Origin: Marinobacter lipolyticus SM19
GTDB taxonomy: Bacteria; Pseudomonadota; Gammaproteobacteria; Pseudomonadales; Oleiphilaceae
Reading direction: 5' to 3'
DNA length: 64,000 nt
Assembly: GCF_000397065.2 (NCBI RefSeq)
Contig: NZ_KE007326.1
Span: forward strand, 46,985-110,984
Every line of letters begins with the position of its first letter. Positions within the stretch are counted from its first letter, which is position 1. Shown in pieces: positions 17,349-27,604 of the stretch. The notes below the pieces were generated by a model, which did not search any database, was not told the origin of the DNA, and saw only the letters and a program-made list of their open reading frames with translations. Made by a program: the position numbers and the translations under genes.

Positions 17349-19757
17349 TCAGTGAATTGACGGGTCTTTCTGCTCATCCCGAGCGTGTTCCTGGCGCTCA
17401 TGCTCGCGCATTTTTTCCAGGCGTTGCTGGATAATGCCAAAAACACTCTGCTTCGGGTACCGGCCCTTTGCGTCGGCCTTGCCCGCAGGCTTACCCAGCA
17501 GCAATGTGATCGCCTCCTCCGCACGACTTACGGAATAAACCGCAAACTGGTCTTTACGCACAGCCTGGACCACCTCACTGTCCAACATCAGGTTCTGCAC
17601 GTTAGTAGCCGGGAGGATGGCCCCCTGGGTGCCTGTCAGGCCGCCCTTGAGCTGACAGGTGTGGAAAAAACCTTCAACCTTCTCGTTGACACCCCCAATG
17701 GGCTGCACCTCGCCAAACTGGTTCACCGAACCGGTGATCGCCAGATCCTGACGAACCGGCAGTCCGGATAAGGTGGACACCAGGGCACACAACTCCGCCA
17801 GAGACGCACTGTCGCCATCCACTTCTCCGTAGTTCTGCTCGAAGGTCAGACTGGCAGACAAGTGCATGGGATCATTTACGGCAAAATGAGCCGCCAGCCA
17901 GGAGCTGAGAATCATCACGCCTTTGGAGTGAATATTCCCACCCAGTTTGACATCCCGCTCGATGTCCATGACGGCGCCATCACCATAATAGCAGGTGGCT
18001 GTGATACGGTTTGACAGCCCGAATTCAAAGCCGCCGGTGGAAAGTACCGACAGGGCATTGACCTGCCCGACACAGGCACCTTCAGTGGATACGAGTGTGG
18101 AGCCATCACGGATGGAATCATAGAACTGGTCGCGAATGCGGCTGCTGCGATACCTGGCACTTTCCAGCGCACGCTCCACATGAATATCCTGAATCAGCCT
18201 GGCCCCCGCCTGACGCGCCCAGAAATCGGATTCCCGCAGCAGGTTGGCAATATCCGCCGCGTGCAGGGAAAGGCGATCCTGATGATCGGCCATGCGGGCA
18301 CTGTATTCGATAATCCGCGCCACAGCCTTATTGCTGCAGTGCAGCAACTGCTTTTCGCTGACCAGGCTGGCAATAAACTTTGCATACAAGAACTGACTGT
18401 CATCCGTCCGGTACATTTCATTCTCGAAATCCGCGGTCACCCGGAACAGCTCGGAAAACTCCGAATCGTAATCCTGCAGGAGCATCCAGGTTTCACGGTC
18501 ACCGAACAGGACAATCTTGACGTCCAGGGGGACAGCCTCAGGTTCGATGGATATGGTCCCGGACAACGTCATTTCCCGTTCCAGGGAATTGATCTGAATC
18601 GACTTGGACCGTAACGCCCGCTTCAGTCCATCCCAGACAAACGGCTGCTCCAGCACCTTGATCGCATCCATCAACAGGTAGCCGCCGTTGGCCCGGTGCA
18701 GGCTGCCCGGACGAATCAGGGAGAAATCGGTAAACACGGTTCCCTTGTAGGTCACGTTCTCCACATAACCGAACAGGTTGTGATAGGTCGGGTTGTCCTC
18801 TACCACCACCGGTACCTCATCCGTTTTCTGGTGCACCAGGACATTGACCAGATACCGGCGGGGCATTTTCTTGTCCAGGGACGCGTAAGCAATCGCCGCC
18901 TGCTCTTCGTTATCTTCCAGAAAAATATCCAGGCTATCCGCAAGATCCGTCCTTACCGCCTCGAAATAAGCCACCACGTCCGGCAAGTCTTTGTACTTGG
19001 CGATCAGCTCGTCCAGTTGGTGCCCGGAAATTCCTTCCAGAGTTTCCTGGTTAAGCGCCTGTTGTTTCTCGGCATACTCCTGCTCCCAATCCGCCAGCTT
19101 GCGCAGGGCCTGGCGCAGCTTTTTCTCCAGCTTATTGATGGAGTCCTCGAACTTTTCCCGCTCCTCGTCAGTCAGTGCCTGGAACGTCTCAGCGGTATGC
19201 GGCTCCTCGCCGTTCATAGCCACCAGTCGGTAGCCGCCCGGTGTTGTCACCGTCAGGCTGACCTTCTTGCGTTTCGCCTGATTGGCCACTTTCTCCAGCT
19301 CGTCTTCCTGCTTCTTTCCGTACTCATTCTTGAGCTGTTCAGAACGCTCCAGAAAGCTGTCGCTATCAAAGGTCTGGGGGATCATTTTCATGAGCCGCCC
19401 CATTAAACGTTCCATGTCCTGCTTCAGGGCGTTGCCTTTACCCGCCGGCAAACGAAGCAGCTTCGGTATTCGTGGCTCCTCGAAATTAGCGACATAACAC
19501 CAGTCGTGACTACTGTGCTCGGTGTCCACATGATGTTCGAGGTAACGGAGCATCATGGTGCGCTTGCCCAAACCGTTACGGCCAACGGCATAGACATTGT
19601 AACCGCTGTGGGGCATGGCCAACGCAAAACGGACGGCTTCCTGGGCCCGGTTCTGGCCAACGATTTCAGCCAACGGCTCCAGTTGCCGGGTGGTTTTGAA
19701 TGGCAAATCTTTTAGGACACAGGCTTTGTATAGCTGATGCAGGGACAGTGACTTCAA
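17349..19757 (-). CDS. Lon-related ATP-dependent protease (LonB/YcbZ type, AAA_32)
   Basis: 802 residues. N-terminal AAA-type ATPase with a P-loop variant GRNGLGKRT (residues 59-67; Lys present, Arg in place of the first Ser/Thr), a coiled insertion at about 140-245, a second ATPase-like part (GYLLMDAIKVLEQPFVW), and a C-terminal Lon protease domain with catalytic S650 in DGDSAS and K693 in GGVNEKVEGF. This is the architecture of YcbZ and LonB-like proteins rather than the housekeeping Lon, which has a large N-domain. Role probably in protein quality control; substrates unknown. It heads the run continuing into the response regulator and kinase. Confidence 0.9.
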   Translation of the reverse strand: MKSLSLHQLYKACVLKDLPFKTTRQLEPLAEIVGQNRAQEAVRFALAMPHSGYNVYAVGRNGLGKRTMMLRYLEHHVDTEHSSHDWCYVANFEEPRIPKLLRLPAGKGNALKQDMERLMGRLMKMIPQTFDSDSFLERSEQLKNEYGKKQEDELEKVANQAKRKKVSLTVTTPGGYRLVAMNGEEPHTAETFQALTDEEREKFEDSINKLEKKLRQALRKLADWEQEYAEKQQALNQETLEGISGHQLDELIAKYKDLPDVVAYFEAVRTDLADSLDIFLEDNEEQAAIAYASLDKKMPRRYLVNVLVHQKTDEVPVVVEDNPTYHNLFGYVENVTYKGTVFTDFSLIRPGSLHRANGGYLLMDAIKVLEQPFVWDGLKRALRSKSIQINSLEREMTLSGTISIEPEAVPLDVKIVLFGDRETWMLLQDYDSEFSELFRVTADFENEMYRTDDSQFLYAKFIASLVSEKQLLHCSNKAVARIIEYSARMADHQDRLSLHAADIANLLRESDFWARQAGARLIQDIHVERALESARYRSSRIRDQFYDSIRDGSTLVSTEGACVGQVNALSVLSTGGFEFGLSNRITATCYYGDGAVMDIERDVKLGGNIHSKGVMILSSWLAAHFAVNDPMHLSASLTFEQNYGEVDGDSASLAELCALVSTLSGLPVRQDLAITGSVNQFGEVQPIGGVNEKVEGFFHTCQLKGGLTGTQGAILPATNVQNLMLDSEVVQAVRKDQFAVYSVSRAEEAITLLLGKPAGKADAKGRYPKQSVFGIIQQRLEKMREHERQEHARDEQKDPSIH

Positions 19758-20034
19758 GGTTCGGTCCTGTAACGGTCAGAATGCTTTGGCGATTCCAGTT
19801 TCGGGATAAAACGCCAACCGGTTAGTTCGATAGCCGGTCATTGTAGAATCTGCAGCCCGCTATGTCGCGTTCCCACTGAAGATTTCTCGTATGCGGTAGG
19901 ACAATCCTGTTTATGTTATTCAGTTCACAATTTCAGGAGTGGTCATTTTTCAGACAGCCGAACCGGAACTAGACTTTCCCTCCCGGCGGACGCCCGGAAA
20001 CAGAATAATCATAAGACTCGCAACGGATGCACCT

Positions 20035-20409
20035 ATGACGAATGATTCCGCAGACCGCAGAATCAAGGACCGCTACCCAGCCATGTGCCTCAGGGTTCGG
20101 TTACGTGAACGGCGCTTTTTCGGCCGGAGCCGGAAGCCTGTGGCGGTTACCTGCCTGGACATGAATCGTTACGGCATGGCGGTTCTGTGCCCCCGCCCAG
20201 TGGACCCGGGAACCACCCTGCACCTGGACTTTGATGGCAAATACATTTCTGAATCCCGGGTCATTGCGGAAGTGGTAAGCTGCCAACCGTTCCAGACCGG
20301 GTACCGGCTCAGCCTTCATTTCAGCTATTGCTGTGATCGAAAGCGATATTCCAGGACTGTGGACAATGCCCTGTCCCGGATTGAAGGCTTTTACAATCGT
20401 TGCGCCTAG
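20035..20409 (+). CDS. PilZ domain protein (c-di-GMP binding)
   Basis: 124 residues from the ATG at 20035. The PilZ signature is visible as RVRLRERRF near the start and DMNRYGMAV about 30 residues on (family pattern RxxxR ... D/NxSxxG; the Ser is Asn or Arg here, so binding may be weakened). The upstream frame is open to 19939 but shows no family similarity; an AGGAG lies near 19934, so a longer form is not excluded. Single-domain PilZ proteins act as c-di-GMP adaptors in motility, exopolysaccharide or type IV pilus control. Convergent with the flavodoxin-like gene, 6 nt apart. Confidence 0.75.
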   Translation: MTNDSADRRIKDRYPAMCLRVRLRERRFFGRSRKPVAVTCLDMNRYGMAVLCPRPVDPGTTLHLDFDGKYISESRVIAEVVSCQPFQTGYRLSLHFSYCCDRKRYSRTVDNALSRIEGFYNRCA

Positions 20410-20415
20410 TGCCCG

Positions 20416-20877
20416 CTATAGCAGACCGGCATCCAGACTTGCCGCCACGTACATCCCCAATTCCCGACACTGCTCCTCGAATTCATCCCTGTACTCACCG
20501 CGGCAGATCAGCGGTTCCTGGATCAGTTTCCAGCGCAAGCCGGTGGTGATGCTTTCGATGGCGCGATTGGTGCCGGTGCCGTCGTGGCCGGCGCGGATGT
20601 AGTAGGTAAAGGGAAGGCCCTGGGTCAGTTCCAGGCAGGGGTAGTAGCTGCGGTCGAAAAAGTCTTTGAGGGCGCCGCTCATATAACCGAGGTTTTCGGT
20701 GGTACCGAGGATGATGGCGTCGCAGTTGAGGATGTCATCGGGGCCGGCCTCCAGCGGTGCTTTGACCACCACCTCGACGGCCTCGATGTCTTCATGGCAA
20801 GCGCCGTCTTTAACGGCGTCGCGCAATCGGAGGGTATTTGGGGAAGGCGCATGGGCGACGATTAGCAGTCGTTTCAT
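20416..20877 (-). CDS. Flavodoxin / NAD(P)H-dependent FMN reductase-like protein
   Basis: 153 residues with the flavodoxin-like fold: N-terminal strand and phosphate loop KRLLIVAHAPSPNTLRL, the flavin-loop stretch AIILGTTENLGYMSGALKDFFDR, and YYIRAGHDGTGT. Probably binds FMN and transfers electrons, or reduces a small molecule; the specific reaction is unknown. ATG 20877 is preceded by GGGAGGA. Placed between the PilZ gene (convergent) and recA (27 nt away on the same strand), with no functional link to either that I can infer. It could be transcribed together with recA, in which case it would share SOS control. Confidence 0.8.
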   Translation of the reverse strand: MKRLLIVAHAPSPNTLRLRDAVKDGACHEDIEAVEVVVKAPLEAGPDDILNCDAIILGTTENLGYMSGALKDFFDRSYYPCLELTQGLPFTYYIRAGHDGTGTNRAIESITTGLRWKLIQEPLICRGEYRDEFEEQCRELGMYVAASLDAGLL

Positions 20878-20904
20878 TGCGTCCTCCCCCGAAAGGCTAA
20901 AACC

Positions 20905-21957
20905 TTAAAGCAGTTCACCGTTGGCTTCCGCCGGCTCTTTTGCTGCTTCCGCTTCTTTCTTGGAAACCGGCTTGGGCATCAGCTTCTCACGCACCTTGGC
21001 TTCGATTTCGTGGGCGATTTCCAGGTTTTCTTCAAGATACTTGCAGGCATTGGCCTTGCCCTGGCCGATCTTGTCACCGTTGTAGGCGTACCAGGCGCCG
21101 GACTTGTCCACGAAACCTTCCTTCACGCCCATGTCCAGCACTTCGGCCATGTGGTAAATACCCTTGCCGTACATGATCTGGAACTCGGCCTGCTTGAACG
21201 GCGGGGATACCTTGTTCTTGACAACTTTAACGCGGGTTTCGTTGCCCACGACTTCGTCGCCGTCTTTAACGGCACCGATACGACGGATGTCGAGACGTAC
21301 AGAGGAATAGAATTTCAGGGCGTTACCACCGGTGGTGGTTTCCGGAGAGCCGAACATAACGCCGATCTTCATGCGGATCTGGTTGATAAACACCAACAGG
21401 CAGCTGGCGTGCTTGACGTTACCGGTCAGCTTACGCAAGGCCTGGGACATCAGGCGGGCCTGCAGGCCGACGTGGCTGTCACCCATTTCGCCTTCGATTT
21501 CCGCTTTTGGTGTGAGGGCCGCGACTGAGTCGACGATGATGACGTCCACCGCATTGGAGCGCACCAGCATATCGGCAATTTCCAGGGCTTGCTCACCGGT
21601 GTCTGGCTGGGAAACCAGCAGGTCGTCGACATTCACGCCCAGCTTTTCAGCATACACAGGATCCAGGGCATGCTCGGCGTCCACAAAGGCGCAGGTTTTG
21701 CCCTGCTTCTGGGCTTCCGCAATCACCTGCAGGGTCAGCGTGGTTTTACCGGAGCTTTCCGGGCCGTAGATTTCGACAATCCGACCGTATGGCAGGCCAC
21801 CAATACCGAGGGCAACATCCAGCCCAAGGGAACCGGTGGAAACCGCAGGGATGGCCTCACGGGGCTGATCGCCCATTTTCATGACGGCGCCCTTACCGAA
21901 CTGACGCTCGATCTGGCTTAATGCTGCGCTCAATGCTTTCTTGCGGTTGTCTTCCAT
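20905..21957 (-). CDS. recA: Recombinase RecA
   Basis: 350 residues; the DNA strand-exchange and SOS co-protease protein. Walker [10 protein letters not shown] at 65-73, the L1/L2 DNA-binding loops with [20 protein letters not shown] and [19 protein letters not shown] (regions near 156-210), and an acidic C-terminal tail rich in Glu and Ala. ATG 21957 with AGGA upstream. A LexA box lies 20-35 nt before the start. Downstream of cinA by 74 nt, the usual cinA-recA order. Confidence 0.99.
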   Translation of the reverse strand: MEDNRKKALSAALSQIERQFGKGAVMKMGDQPREAIPAVSTGSLGLDVALGIGGLPYGRIVEIYGPESSGKTTLTLQVIAEAQKQGKTCAFVDAEHALDPVYAEKLGVNVDDLLVSQPDTGEQALEIADMLVRSNAVDVIIVDSVAALTPKAEIEGEMGDSHVGLQARLMSQALRKLTGNVKHASCLLVFINQIRMKIGVMFGSPETTTGGNALKFYSSVRLDIRRIGAVKDGDEVVGNETRVKVVKNKVSPPFKQAEFQIMYGKGIYHMAEVLDMGVKEGFVDKSGAWYAYNGDKIGQGKANACKYLEENLEIAHEIEAKVREKLMPKPVSKKEAEAAKEPAEANGELL

Positions 21958-21976
21958 CGGTGCGAAATCCTCATTC

Positions 21977-21992
21977 CTGTATATTTGAACAG
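21977..21992 (-). promoter_or_regulatory. LexA (SOS) box of recA
   Basis: CTGTATATTTGAACAG fits the consensus CTG-N10-CAG with AT-rich centre. It is 20 nt upstream of the recA start and separates recA from cinA, so recA can be induced on its own by DNA damage. Confidence 0.85.
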
Positions 21993-22031
21993 TATTAAAA
22001 CATAACCCGTCGGCGAGACCAACCCCTGTTT

Positions 22032-22532
22032 TCAGGCTGACTCGACAAACCCTGTAACACCCTGAAGTGCATACAAAACGGCCTGTCTTCGGACCTCATG
22101 CCGGTCGCCCGGGAAACATTCCACTCTGGCCACTGTATTGTCCAGGCTACTGCCCCAGGCAAACCAGACGGTGCCCACGGGCTTATCCTCGCTGCCGCCT
22201 CCGGGGCCTGCAACACCGCTGATCGCCACCGCCACACTGGCGCCGGTGGCGGCCAGCGCACCAGCGACCATTTCCCGCACCACCGGTTCGCTGACGGCAC
22301 CATGCTCTTCCAACGATTTTCCGGTAACACCAAGCAGCTTTCTTTTGGCGTCGTTACTGTAGGTCACCAGACCGGCCTCTACATAGGCGGACGAACCGGC
22401 CCGATCAGTCAGCACCTTGGCGACCCAACCGCCTGTGCAGCTTTCGGCGGTAGCTATGGTGCGGCCGTGCCGGATCAGATGGTCACCCAACCGATTCGCG
22501 GCACTCTCAAGTTGCTCATCGGTAACAGACAT
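22032..22532 (-). CDS. pncC: Nicotinamide-nucleotide amidase (CinA C-terminal domain)
   Basis: 166 residues, the single-domain PncC form of CinA. Deamidates nicotinamide mononucleotide, recycling NMN released by DNA ligase. Motifs: [20 protein letters not shown] at about 28-47, [17 protein letters not shown], and [23 protein letters not shown] 22532 has AGGAAAAGG upstream. Divergent from mutS, just upstream of recA, the order common in gammaproteobacteria. Confidence 0.93.
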   Translation of the reverse strand: MSVTDEQLESAANRLGDHLIRHGRTIATAESCTGGWVAKVLTDRAGSSAYVEAGLVTYSNDAKRKLLGVTGKSLEEHGAVSEPVVREMVAGALAATGASVAVAISGVAGPGGGSEDKPVGTVWFAWGSSLDNTVARVECFPGDRHEVRRQAVLYALQGVTGFVESA

Positions 22533-22613
22533 AATCCTTTTCCTCGTTTCATCCGGGACGTTATTTTCTTACAATCCCCGACTCTGTTTAAAGCCAATGA
22601 TCCGGACGTCTTC

Positions 22614-25223
22614 ATGTCAGTAGCTCAGACCGACCTATCCCAGCACACCCCGATGATGAGGCAGTACCTCAAAATCAAGGGCGAACACCCGAATGAACTG
22701 GTGTTCTATCGCATGGGCGATTTTTACGAGCTGTTCTACGAAGACGCCAAAAAGGCCGCGGAGCTGATGGACATCACGCTCACGGCCCGAGGCCAGTCCG
22801 GTGGCAACCCGATTCCCATGGCCGGGATTCCGTACCATTCCGCTGAAGGATACATTGCACGGCTGGTCAGAGCAGGTCAATCCATCGCCATCTGTGAACA
22901 GATTGGTGATCCGGCAACGAGCAAAGGCCCGGTGGAGCGACAGGTGGTCCGCATCGTCACCCCCGGCACCCTGAGCGACGATGCCTTCCTGGAGGACCGC
23001 CGGGACAACCTGCTGGTGGCGATATTCAACCACCGGGAGCAGTTCGGCTTTGCCTCCCTGGACATCTCAAGCGGTCGCTTCGCGGTGTCCGAACTGGAGA
23101 ACCCGGAAGCCCTGCAGGGGGAGCTCCAGCGCCTCCGCCCGGCGGAAATCCTGATCAGTGAGGATTTCCCCTATCAGGAGCTGCTCGAAGGCTTCACCGG
23201 CATTCGCAGGCAGGGCCCCTGGCTGTTCGAGTCCGATACCGCACGCCGGGTCATTACCCAGCAACTCCAGGTACGGGACCTGACCGGCTTCGGCTGTGAG
23301 GAACTGACACTGGCCATCTGCGCCGCTGGCTGCCTGCTGCAATACGCCCGGGAAACCCAGCGTACCGCCCTGCCCCATATTCGTAAGCTGACCCGGGAAC
23401 GCCGTGAAGAAGCCGTGATCCTGGACGCCACCAGTCGTCGCAACCTGGAAATCGACACCAACCTGATGGGCGGCCACCAGCACACGCTCGCCTGGGTAAT
23501 GGACAGAACCGCCACCTCCATGGGTGGCCGCGAACTGCGCCGCTGGCTCAATCGACCGCTGCGTGACGTGGACGTGGTACAACAGCGCCAACAAGCGGTC
23601 TCCGCCCTACTGGACGGTTTTCACTACGAGCCGGTTCATGACCTGCTGAAAACCGTGGGGGATATTGAACGGGTGCTTGCCCGGGTCGCACTACGCTCGG
23701 CCAGGCCCCGGGACCTGGCCCGACTGAGGGATGCGTTTCAGGCGCTGCCAGATTTGCAGGAAACCCTGAAACCGGTCAACTCTGATCACGTCCTCAAACT
23801 GGCGTCCATCATCGGGGAATACCCGGAACTGGCCGATATGCTGGAACGGGCTATCATCGACAATCCTCCCGTGGTGATCCGCGACGGCGGTGTGATTCGC
23901 GAAGGGTTCGATGAAGAATTGGACGAACTGCGCAACATCAGCGAAAACGCCGGCCAGTATCTACTGGACGTGGAAACCCGGGAAAAAGAGCGCACCGGCA
24001 TCTCCACCCTGAAAGTCGGCTACAACCGGGTTCACGGCTATTACATCGAGATCAGCCGCGCTCAGTCCGACCAGGCGCCGGTGGATTACATACGCCGTCA
24101 GACTCTGAAAAATGCCGAGCGTTTTATCACCCCGGAACTGAAGGAGTTCGAGGACAAGGCCCTGAGCGCCAAGAGCCGCGCCCTGGCCCGGGAAAAATCC
24201 CTCTATGATGACGTGCTGGAAACCGTCGCCGCAGAACTGGCCCCTTTGCAGGATGCCGCACAGGCCCTTGCTGAGCTGGACGTACTGAGCAACTTTGCCG
24301 AGCGCGCCACCAGCCTGCGCTTCTGTGCGCCGGAATTCAGCGAAATGCCGGGCTTTGATATAGAGGAAGGCCGCCACCCGGTCGTAGAACAGCTCCTCAG
24401 CGAGCCCTACGTCCCCAACGACCTGCTGATGGACACCCAGCGTCGCATGCTGGTGATTACCGGCCCGAACATGGGCGGTAAGTCCACCTACATGCGCCAG
24501 GCGGCACTGATTGCCCTGCTGGCCTATACCGGCAGTTTTGTCCCGGCCAACCGCGCTATCGTGGGGCCGGTGGACCGCATCTTTACCCGCATGGGCTCCT
24601 CCGATGACATTGCCGGCGGCCGCTCCACTTTTATGGTGGAAATGACGGAAACCGCGAACATTCTCCACAATGCCACTGAGTACAGCCTGGTGCTGATGGA
24701 CGAGGTGGGGCGTGGTACCAGCACCTTCGACGGCCTGTCCCTGGCCTGGGCCACGGCCGAACACCTAGCGAAAGAAACCCGCTGCTATACGCTGTTCGCC
24801 ACCCATTACTTCGAGCTGACACAACTGGCCGAAGAGCTGCGGCATGCGATCAATGTGCACCTGACTGCCACCGAGCACGATGACAGCATTGTGTTCCTCC
24901 ACAATGTCCACGACGGCCCGGCCAGCCAGAGCTACGGCCTGCAGGTGGCCAAACTCGCAGGTGTACCCCAGGATGTCATCCGCAATGCCAGGGCTCAGCT
25001 GGCCCACCTGGAAGGCAACAGCACGCCGGCGGACCCGGTGGCACCGACGCAGCAAATTGCCAGAGAACCGCAGGTGAATGAAGCCGTCTGGCAAGGGGAT
25101 ATGTTCGCCAGTCTGGAGCCGAGCGCAGTGGAGGAAGCCCTGAAAAAACTCGACGTGGACGACCTGACACCCCGGGAAGCGCTCAATCAACTGTACGAAC
25201 TAAAAGAACTGACCAAAAAATAG
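22614..25223 (+). CDS. mutS: DNA mismatch repair ATPase MutS
   Basis: 869 residues. Recognises base mismatches and recruits MutL. Domain I has the mismatch-reading motif GDFYELFY; then the connector, lever and clamp domains; the ATPase has Walker [10 protein letters not shown] beginning near residue 617, Walker B and ST-rich loop in [12 protein letters not shown], and the His of the signature in FATHYFEL. The frame is open for another 172 codons upstream, but that stretch is the antisense of cinA; the ATG at 22614 gives [19 protein letters not shown], aligning with E. coli MutS. No strong ribosome site in front, so translation may be modest. Confidence 0.98.
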   Translation: MSVAQTDLSQHTPMMRQYLKIKGEHPNELVFYRMGDFYELFYEDAKKAAELMDITLTARGQSGGNPIPMAGIPYHSAEGYIARLVRAGQSIAICEQIGDPATSKGPVERQVVRIVTPGTLSDDAFLEDRRDNLLVAIFNHREQFGFASLDISSGRFAVSELENPEALQGELQRLRPAEILISEDFPYQELLEGFTGIRRQGPWLFESDTARRVITQQLQVRDLTGFGCEELTLAICAAGCLLQYARETQRTALPHIRKLTRERREEAVILDATSRRNLEIDTNLMGGHQHTLAWVMDRTATSMGGRELRRWLNRPLRDVDVVQQRQQAVSALLDGFHYEPVHDLLKTVGDIERVLARVALRSARPRDLARLRDAFQALPDLQETLKPVNSDHVLKLASIIGEYPELADMLERAIIDNPPVVIRDGGVIREGFDEELDELRNISENAGQYLLDVETREKERTGISTLKVGYNRVHGYYIEISRAQSDQAPVDYIRRQTLKNAERFITPELKEFEDKALSAKSRALAREKSLYDDVLETVAAELAPLQDAAQALAELDVLSNFAERATSLRFCAPEFSEMPGFDIEEGRHPVVEQLLSEPYVPNDLLMDTQRRMLVITGPNMGGKSTYMRQAALIALLAYTGSFVPANRAIVGPVDRIFTRMGSSDDIAGGRSTFMVEMTETANILHNATEYSLVLMDEVGRGTSTFDGLSLAWATAEHLAKETRCYTLFATHYFELTQLAEELRHAINVHLTATEHDDSIVFLHNVHDGPASQSYGLQVAKLAGVPQDVIRNARAQLAHLEGNSTPADPVAPTQQIAREPQVNEAVWQGDMFASLEPSAVEEALKKLDVDDLTPREALNQLYELKELTKK

Positions 25224-25280
25224 ACAGCAAAACCGGCCGGATTGATCTATGTAATAAGTTTATAGCGGCCTGACGCTTGC

Positions 25281-25299
25281 GGGAGCGGGGGTCGCTCCC
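25281..25299. repeat. REP-like hairpin between mutS and fdxA
   Basis: GGGAGCG (25281-25287) and CGCTCCC (25293-25299) form a 7-bp GC-rich stem with a 5-nt loop. The flanks resemble small intergenic palindromic repeats of Pseudomonas and relatives (TGTAGGGAGCG on the minus strand). No T-run, so it is not an intrinsic terminator of mutS. Confidence 0.5.
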
Positions 25300-25362
25300 T
25301 ACAATATCGCGCACTTCATATTATAAACTGATGAGACTGACCACTGGACCAGGAATCAAACT

Positions 25363-25686
25363 ATGGCCTTTATCGTTACTGATAACTGTATCAAGTGTAA
25401 ATACACCGACTGCGTAGAGGTATGTCCGGTTGACTGCTTTTACGAAGGCCCGAACTTTCTGGTGATCGACCCGGACGAGTGTATTGACTGCGCCCTGTGC
25501 GAACCGGAATGCCCTGCTGAGGCGATTTTCTCCGAAGACGAACTGCCCGCCGATCAGGTCCAGTTTGTTGAGATCAACGCTGACCTGGCTGGCAAATGGC
25601 CGAACATCACCGAAAAGAAAGACCCGCTTCCAGAAGCGGAAGAGTGGGATGGCAAGCCCAACAAGCTCCAGTATCTGGAGAAGTGA
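25363..25686 (+). CDS. fdxA: 7Fe ferredoxin
   Basis: 107 residues. Cys pattern [17 protein letters not shown] (C9-C25) and [12 protein letters not shown] (C40-C50) gives one [3Fe-4S] and one [4Fe-4S] cluster as in Azotobacter ferredoxin I (FdxA). Cytosolic electron carrier; partner not evident. A strong terminator follows. fdxA next to mutS is a common order in this group. Confidence 0.97.
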   Translation: MAFIVTDNCIKCKYTDCVEVCPVDCFYEGPNFLVIDPDECIDCALCEPECPAEAIFSEDELPADQVQFVEINADLAGKWPNITEKKDPLPEAEEWDGKPNKLQYLEK

Positions 25687-25714
25687 TGCCGTTTCGTCCC
25701 ATGACGTGAACCAG

Positions 25715-25741
25715 AAAAGGGAAGCTTCGGCTTCCCTTTTT
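25715..25741. terminator. Bidirectional terminator between fdxA and lysE
   Basis: AAAAGGGAAGC (25715-25725), loop TTCG, GCTTCCCTTTT (25730-25740), then T. A-run on one side and T-run on the other, so it can stop both fdxA and the convergent LysE-type gene. Confidence 0.92.
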
Positions 25742-25764
25742 CTTTGCCCTCAAACGAAAGGCGA

Positions 25765-26397
25765 TCAGTTCACCGCGAGCTTCGCACCCATGGCCACAAA
25801 GAACCCACCGGTCAGAGCGTTCAATACCCTTTTTACCCATGCACTCGCCCCCAGGCCTTTGAAGCGGACAACAACCCACGCCAGCCCACATTGCCAGAAC
25901 ATCGCCAACAGAAAGTGCACGCCTGCCAGAATCAACGATTGCTGGAATGCATGGCCGGAGGGGTCAACAAACTGAGGCAAAAGCGCCATGTAGAACAGCG
26001 CGGTCTTAGGGTTAAGAACGTTGGATAGCAGACCTTCCTGAAAGGATTCCCGATGGGAAACGACCCGCCTGATAACAGGGGAATCGGTGGTACGGGGCAG
26101 GTCTCCCCGCCTCATGGCCTGCCGTAGAGATCCAATGCCCAGCCACACCAGATAACAGGCACCTGCCCACTTGAGTGCGGAGAATGCCCAGGTTGTTTCC
26201 ACCAGAAGTATGGAAATGCCCAAGGCGGACAATGTCGCATGGATGAAGAGACCACTGCATATACCCACACTGGTCACGCAACCGTCCCTCAGACCGCCCC
26301 GACCGGTGTTGCGCATGACCAGCAGAGTATCGACGCCCGGGCTCACCGTCAGCAGAGTTATGGCGACCAGATAGGCCCAGAACAGTTCCGAAAACAC
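25765..26397 (-). CDS. LysE/RhtB family amino acid exporter
   Basis: 210-residue inner-membrane protein with about six membrane segments. Family marks: VSPGVDTLLVMRNTGRGGLRDG near residue 20-40 and NPKTALFYMALLPQFVDP in the middle. Likely exports an amino acid or derivative; substrate unknown. A GTG at 26397 is chosen because GGAGG is 5 nt before it; another GTG four codons upstream is open but overlaps that ribosome site. Convergent with fdxA, sharing a terminator. Confidence 0.88.
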   Translation of the reverse strand: MFSELFWAYLVAITLLTVSPGVDTLLVMRNTGRGGLRDGCVTSVGICSGLFIHATLSALGISILLVETTWAFSALKWAGACYLVWLGIGSLRQAMRRGDLPRTTDSPVIRRVVSHRESFQEGLLSNVLNPKTALFYMALLPQFVDPSGHAFQQSLILAGVHFLLAMFWQCGLAWVVVRFKGLGASAWVKRVLNALTGGFFVAMGAKLAVN

Positions 26398-26431
26398 AAT
26401 TGCCTCCACTCAGACGCGAAGGCCCCTGTGA

Positions 26432-27466
26432 TCAGGCCTCCTGCTGGAGAATATTTCGTGCCGCGGCGGATTTATAGAACGGCGACAGACGGCGACGAAC
26501 CAGGGCCTCAACATAACCCTCTTCCCTCAAAACGTCCACAACCGGCAGGATGAAGCCATCAATTTCCGCCATGATCACGTCCCTGGTAACGCCGACGTCA
26601 TTCAGCAGATCGGTGATGGGCCGGTCGCCGTATTTGGCAAACAGATGAGACACCACCGCCCTGACACATCCCTCAAAATACGGCGTTTGGCGGAACTGCA
26701 GCCAGAACTCGTACCCCATGACGACGAATTCCTGCAACTGGATGTCACCCAGCCCTTCGTGCAGGTCTTCAATGGTGCGATCCTCCACTGCCACCCAGGC
26801 CGCCATCACACTGTCTCGCAGCTCACTGTCGGACAAGGCACGATGCAGAAACTGTTCGCTGCGGTTGATCAGCCCGGGCAGGCTGTCGGAGAGCCAGGCC
26901 TTGATGCGCCTCTCGAAAGTTTCGTCCAGGCCAGGCACCGCCCTATTGGCCATGCGCTTGCCAAATTTCATCACCGAGCCCACCCCCGGGACAGACTTGG
27001 TGATCAGATTGTCTTCATAGAGGTAGTTCACCAGACCGTGATAAACCACGTTGGAAACCAGCTCCTGATACACCGGGTGAGCCATGATTTCGCTGATGAT
27101 ACGCTCACGCTGCTGCCGCAACTCCAGCGCTTCCTCAAGAAAACCGGTGGCCTGTTCGCGGGTAAAGATCTCGCCCAGAGTTGTCTCGGCCTGTACCGAA
27201 GCATTCAGCACTTCCGTGGCCATTTCCGCAGCCATTTCAGGGAGCCCGTCACCCAATTCCATATCCACGACAATACGCTGAATCACCCCCATCACCTGCT
27301 CTTCCGAGGTAATCCGGCCCAGAGTAACGTCTTCGGCGTAGTTCAGCAGTTCACCGACTTCATTCTCTACAAACTTGCGCAGCTTTGCGCCTTTCAGTGC
27401 CGCCAGTTCGAATTTTACATGCTGCTCAAGCAGCTCATTGGCGAGATCCGTGTTGGCTTTTGTCAT
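26432..27466 (-). CDS. Conserved-looking protein of unknown function
   Basis: 344 residues, no signal peptide or membrane segment, mostly helical and acidic. I do not recognise a family. It has long amphipathic helices (VENEVGELLNYAEDVTLGRI, LEEALELRQQRERIISEIM), a central KSVPGVGSVMKFGKRMANRA stretch and a tail ending SAAARNILQQEA. The LysE-type gene follows on the same strand 34 nt downstream; the DegV gene is upstream, 138 nt away. Nothing in the sequence points to a substrate or partner. Confidence 0.75.
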   Translation of the reverse strand: MTKANTDLANELLEQHVKFELAALKGAKLRKFVENEVGELLNYAEDVTLGRITSEEQVMGVIQRIVVDMELGDGLPEMAAEMATEVLNASVQAETTLGEIFTREQATGFLEEALELRQQRERIISEIMAHPVYQELVSNVVYHGLVNYLYEDNLITKSVPGVGSVMKFGKRMANRAVPGLDETFERRIKAWLSDSLPGLINRSEQFLHRALSDSELRDSVMAAWVAVEDRTIEDLHEGLGDIQLQEFVVMGYEFWLQFRQTPYFEGCVRAVVSHLFAKYGDRPITDLLNDVGVTRDVIMAEIDGFILPVVDVLREEGYVEALVRRRLSPFYKSAAARNILQQEA

Positions 27467-27604
27467 GGTGTCAGCTGTCCTGTTTCTGGAATGAGATCCG
27501 ATGACCAGAGGCTAACATGAAGACTGATGGGAAAGGTTTGCCAAAATTACCGGTAGGCGGGTGCGGCCGGGTCAGTTGCCACCGGCCGCACTGTCGAATG
27601 GTTA

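Noticed and set aside
22098..22613. Upstream extension of mutS by 172 codons
   Set aside because: It is the reverse of cinA/pncC; MutS proteins begin at the ATG at 22614.
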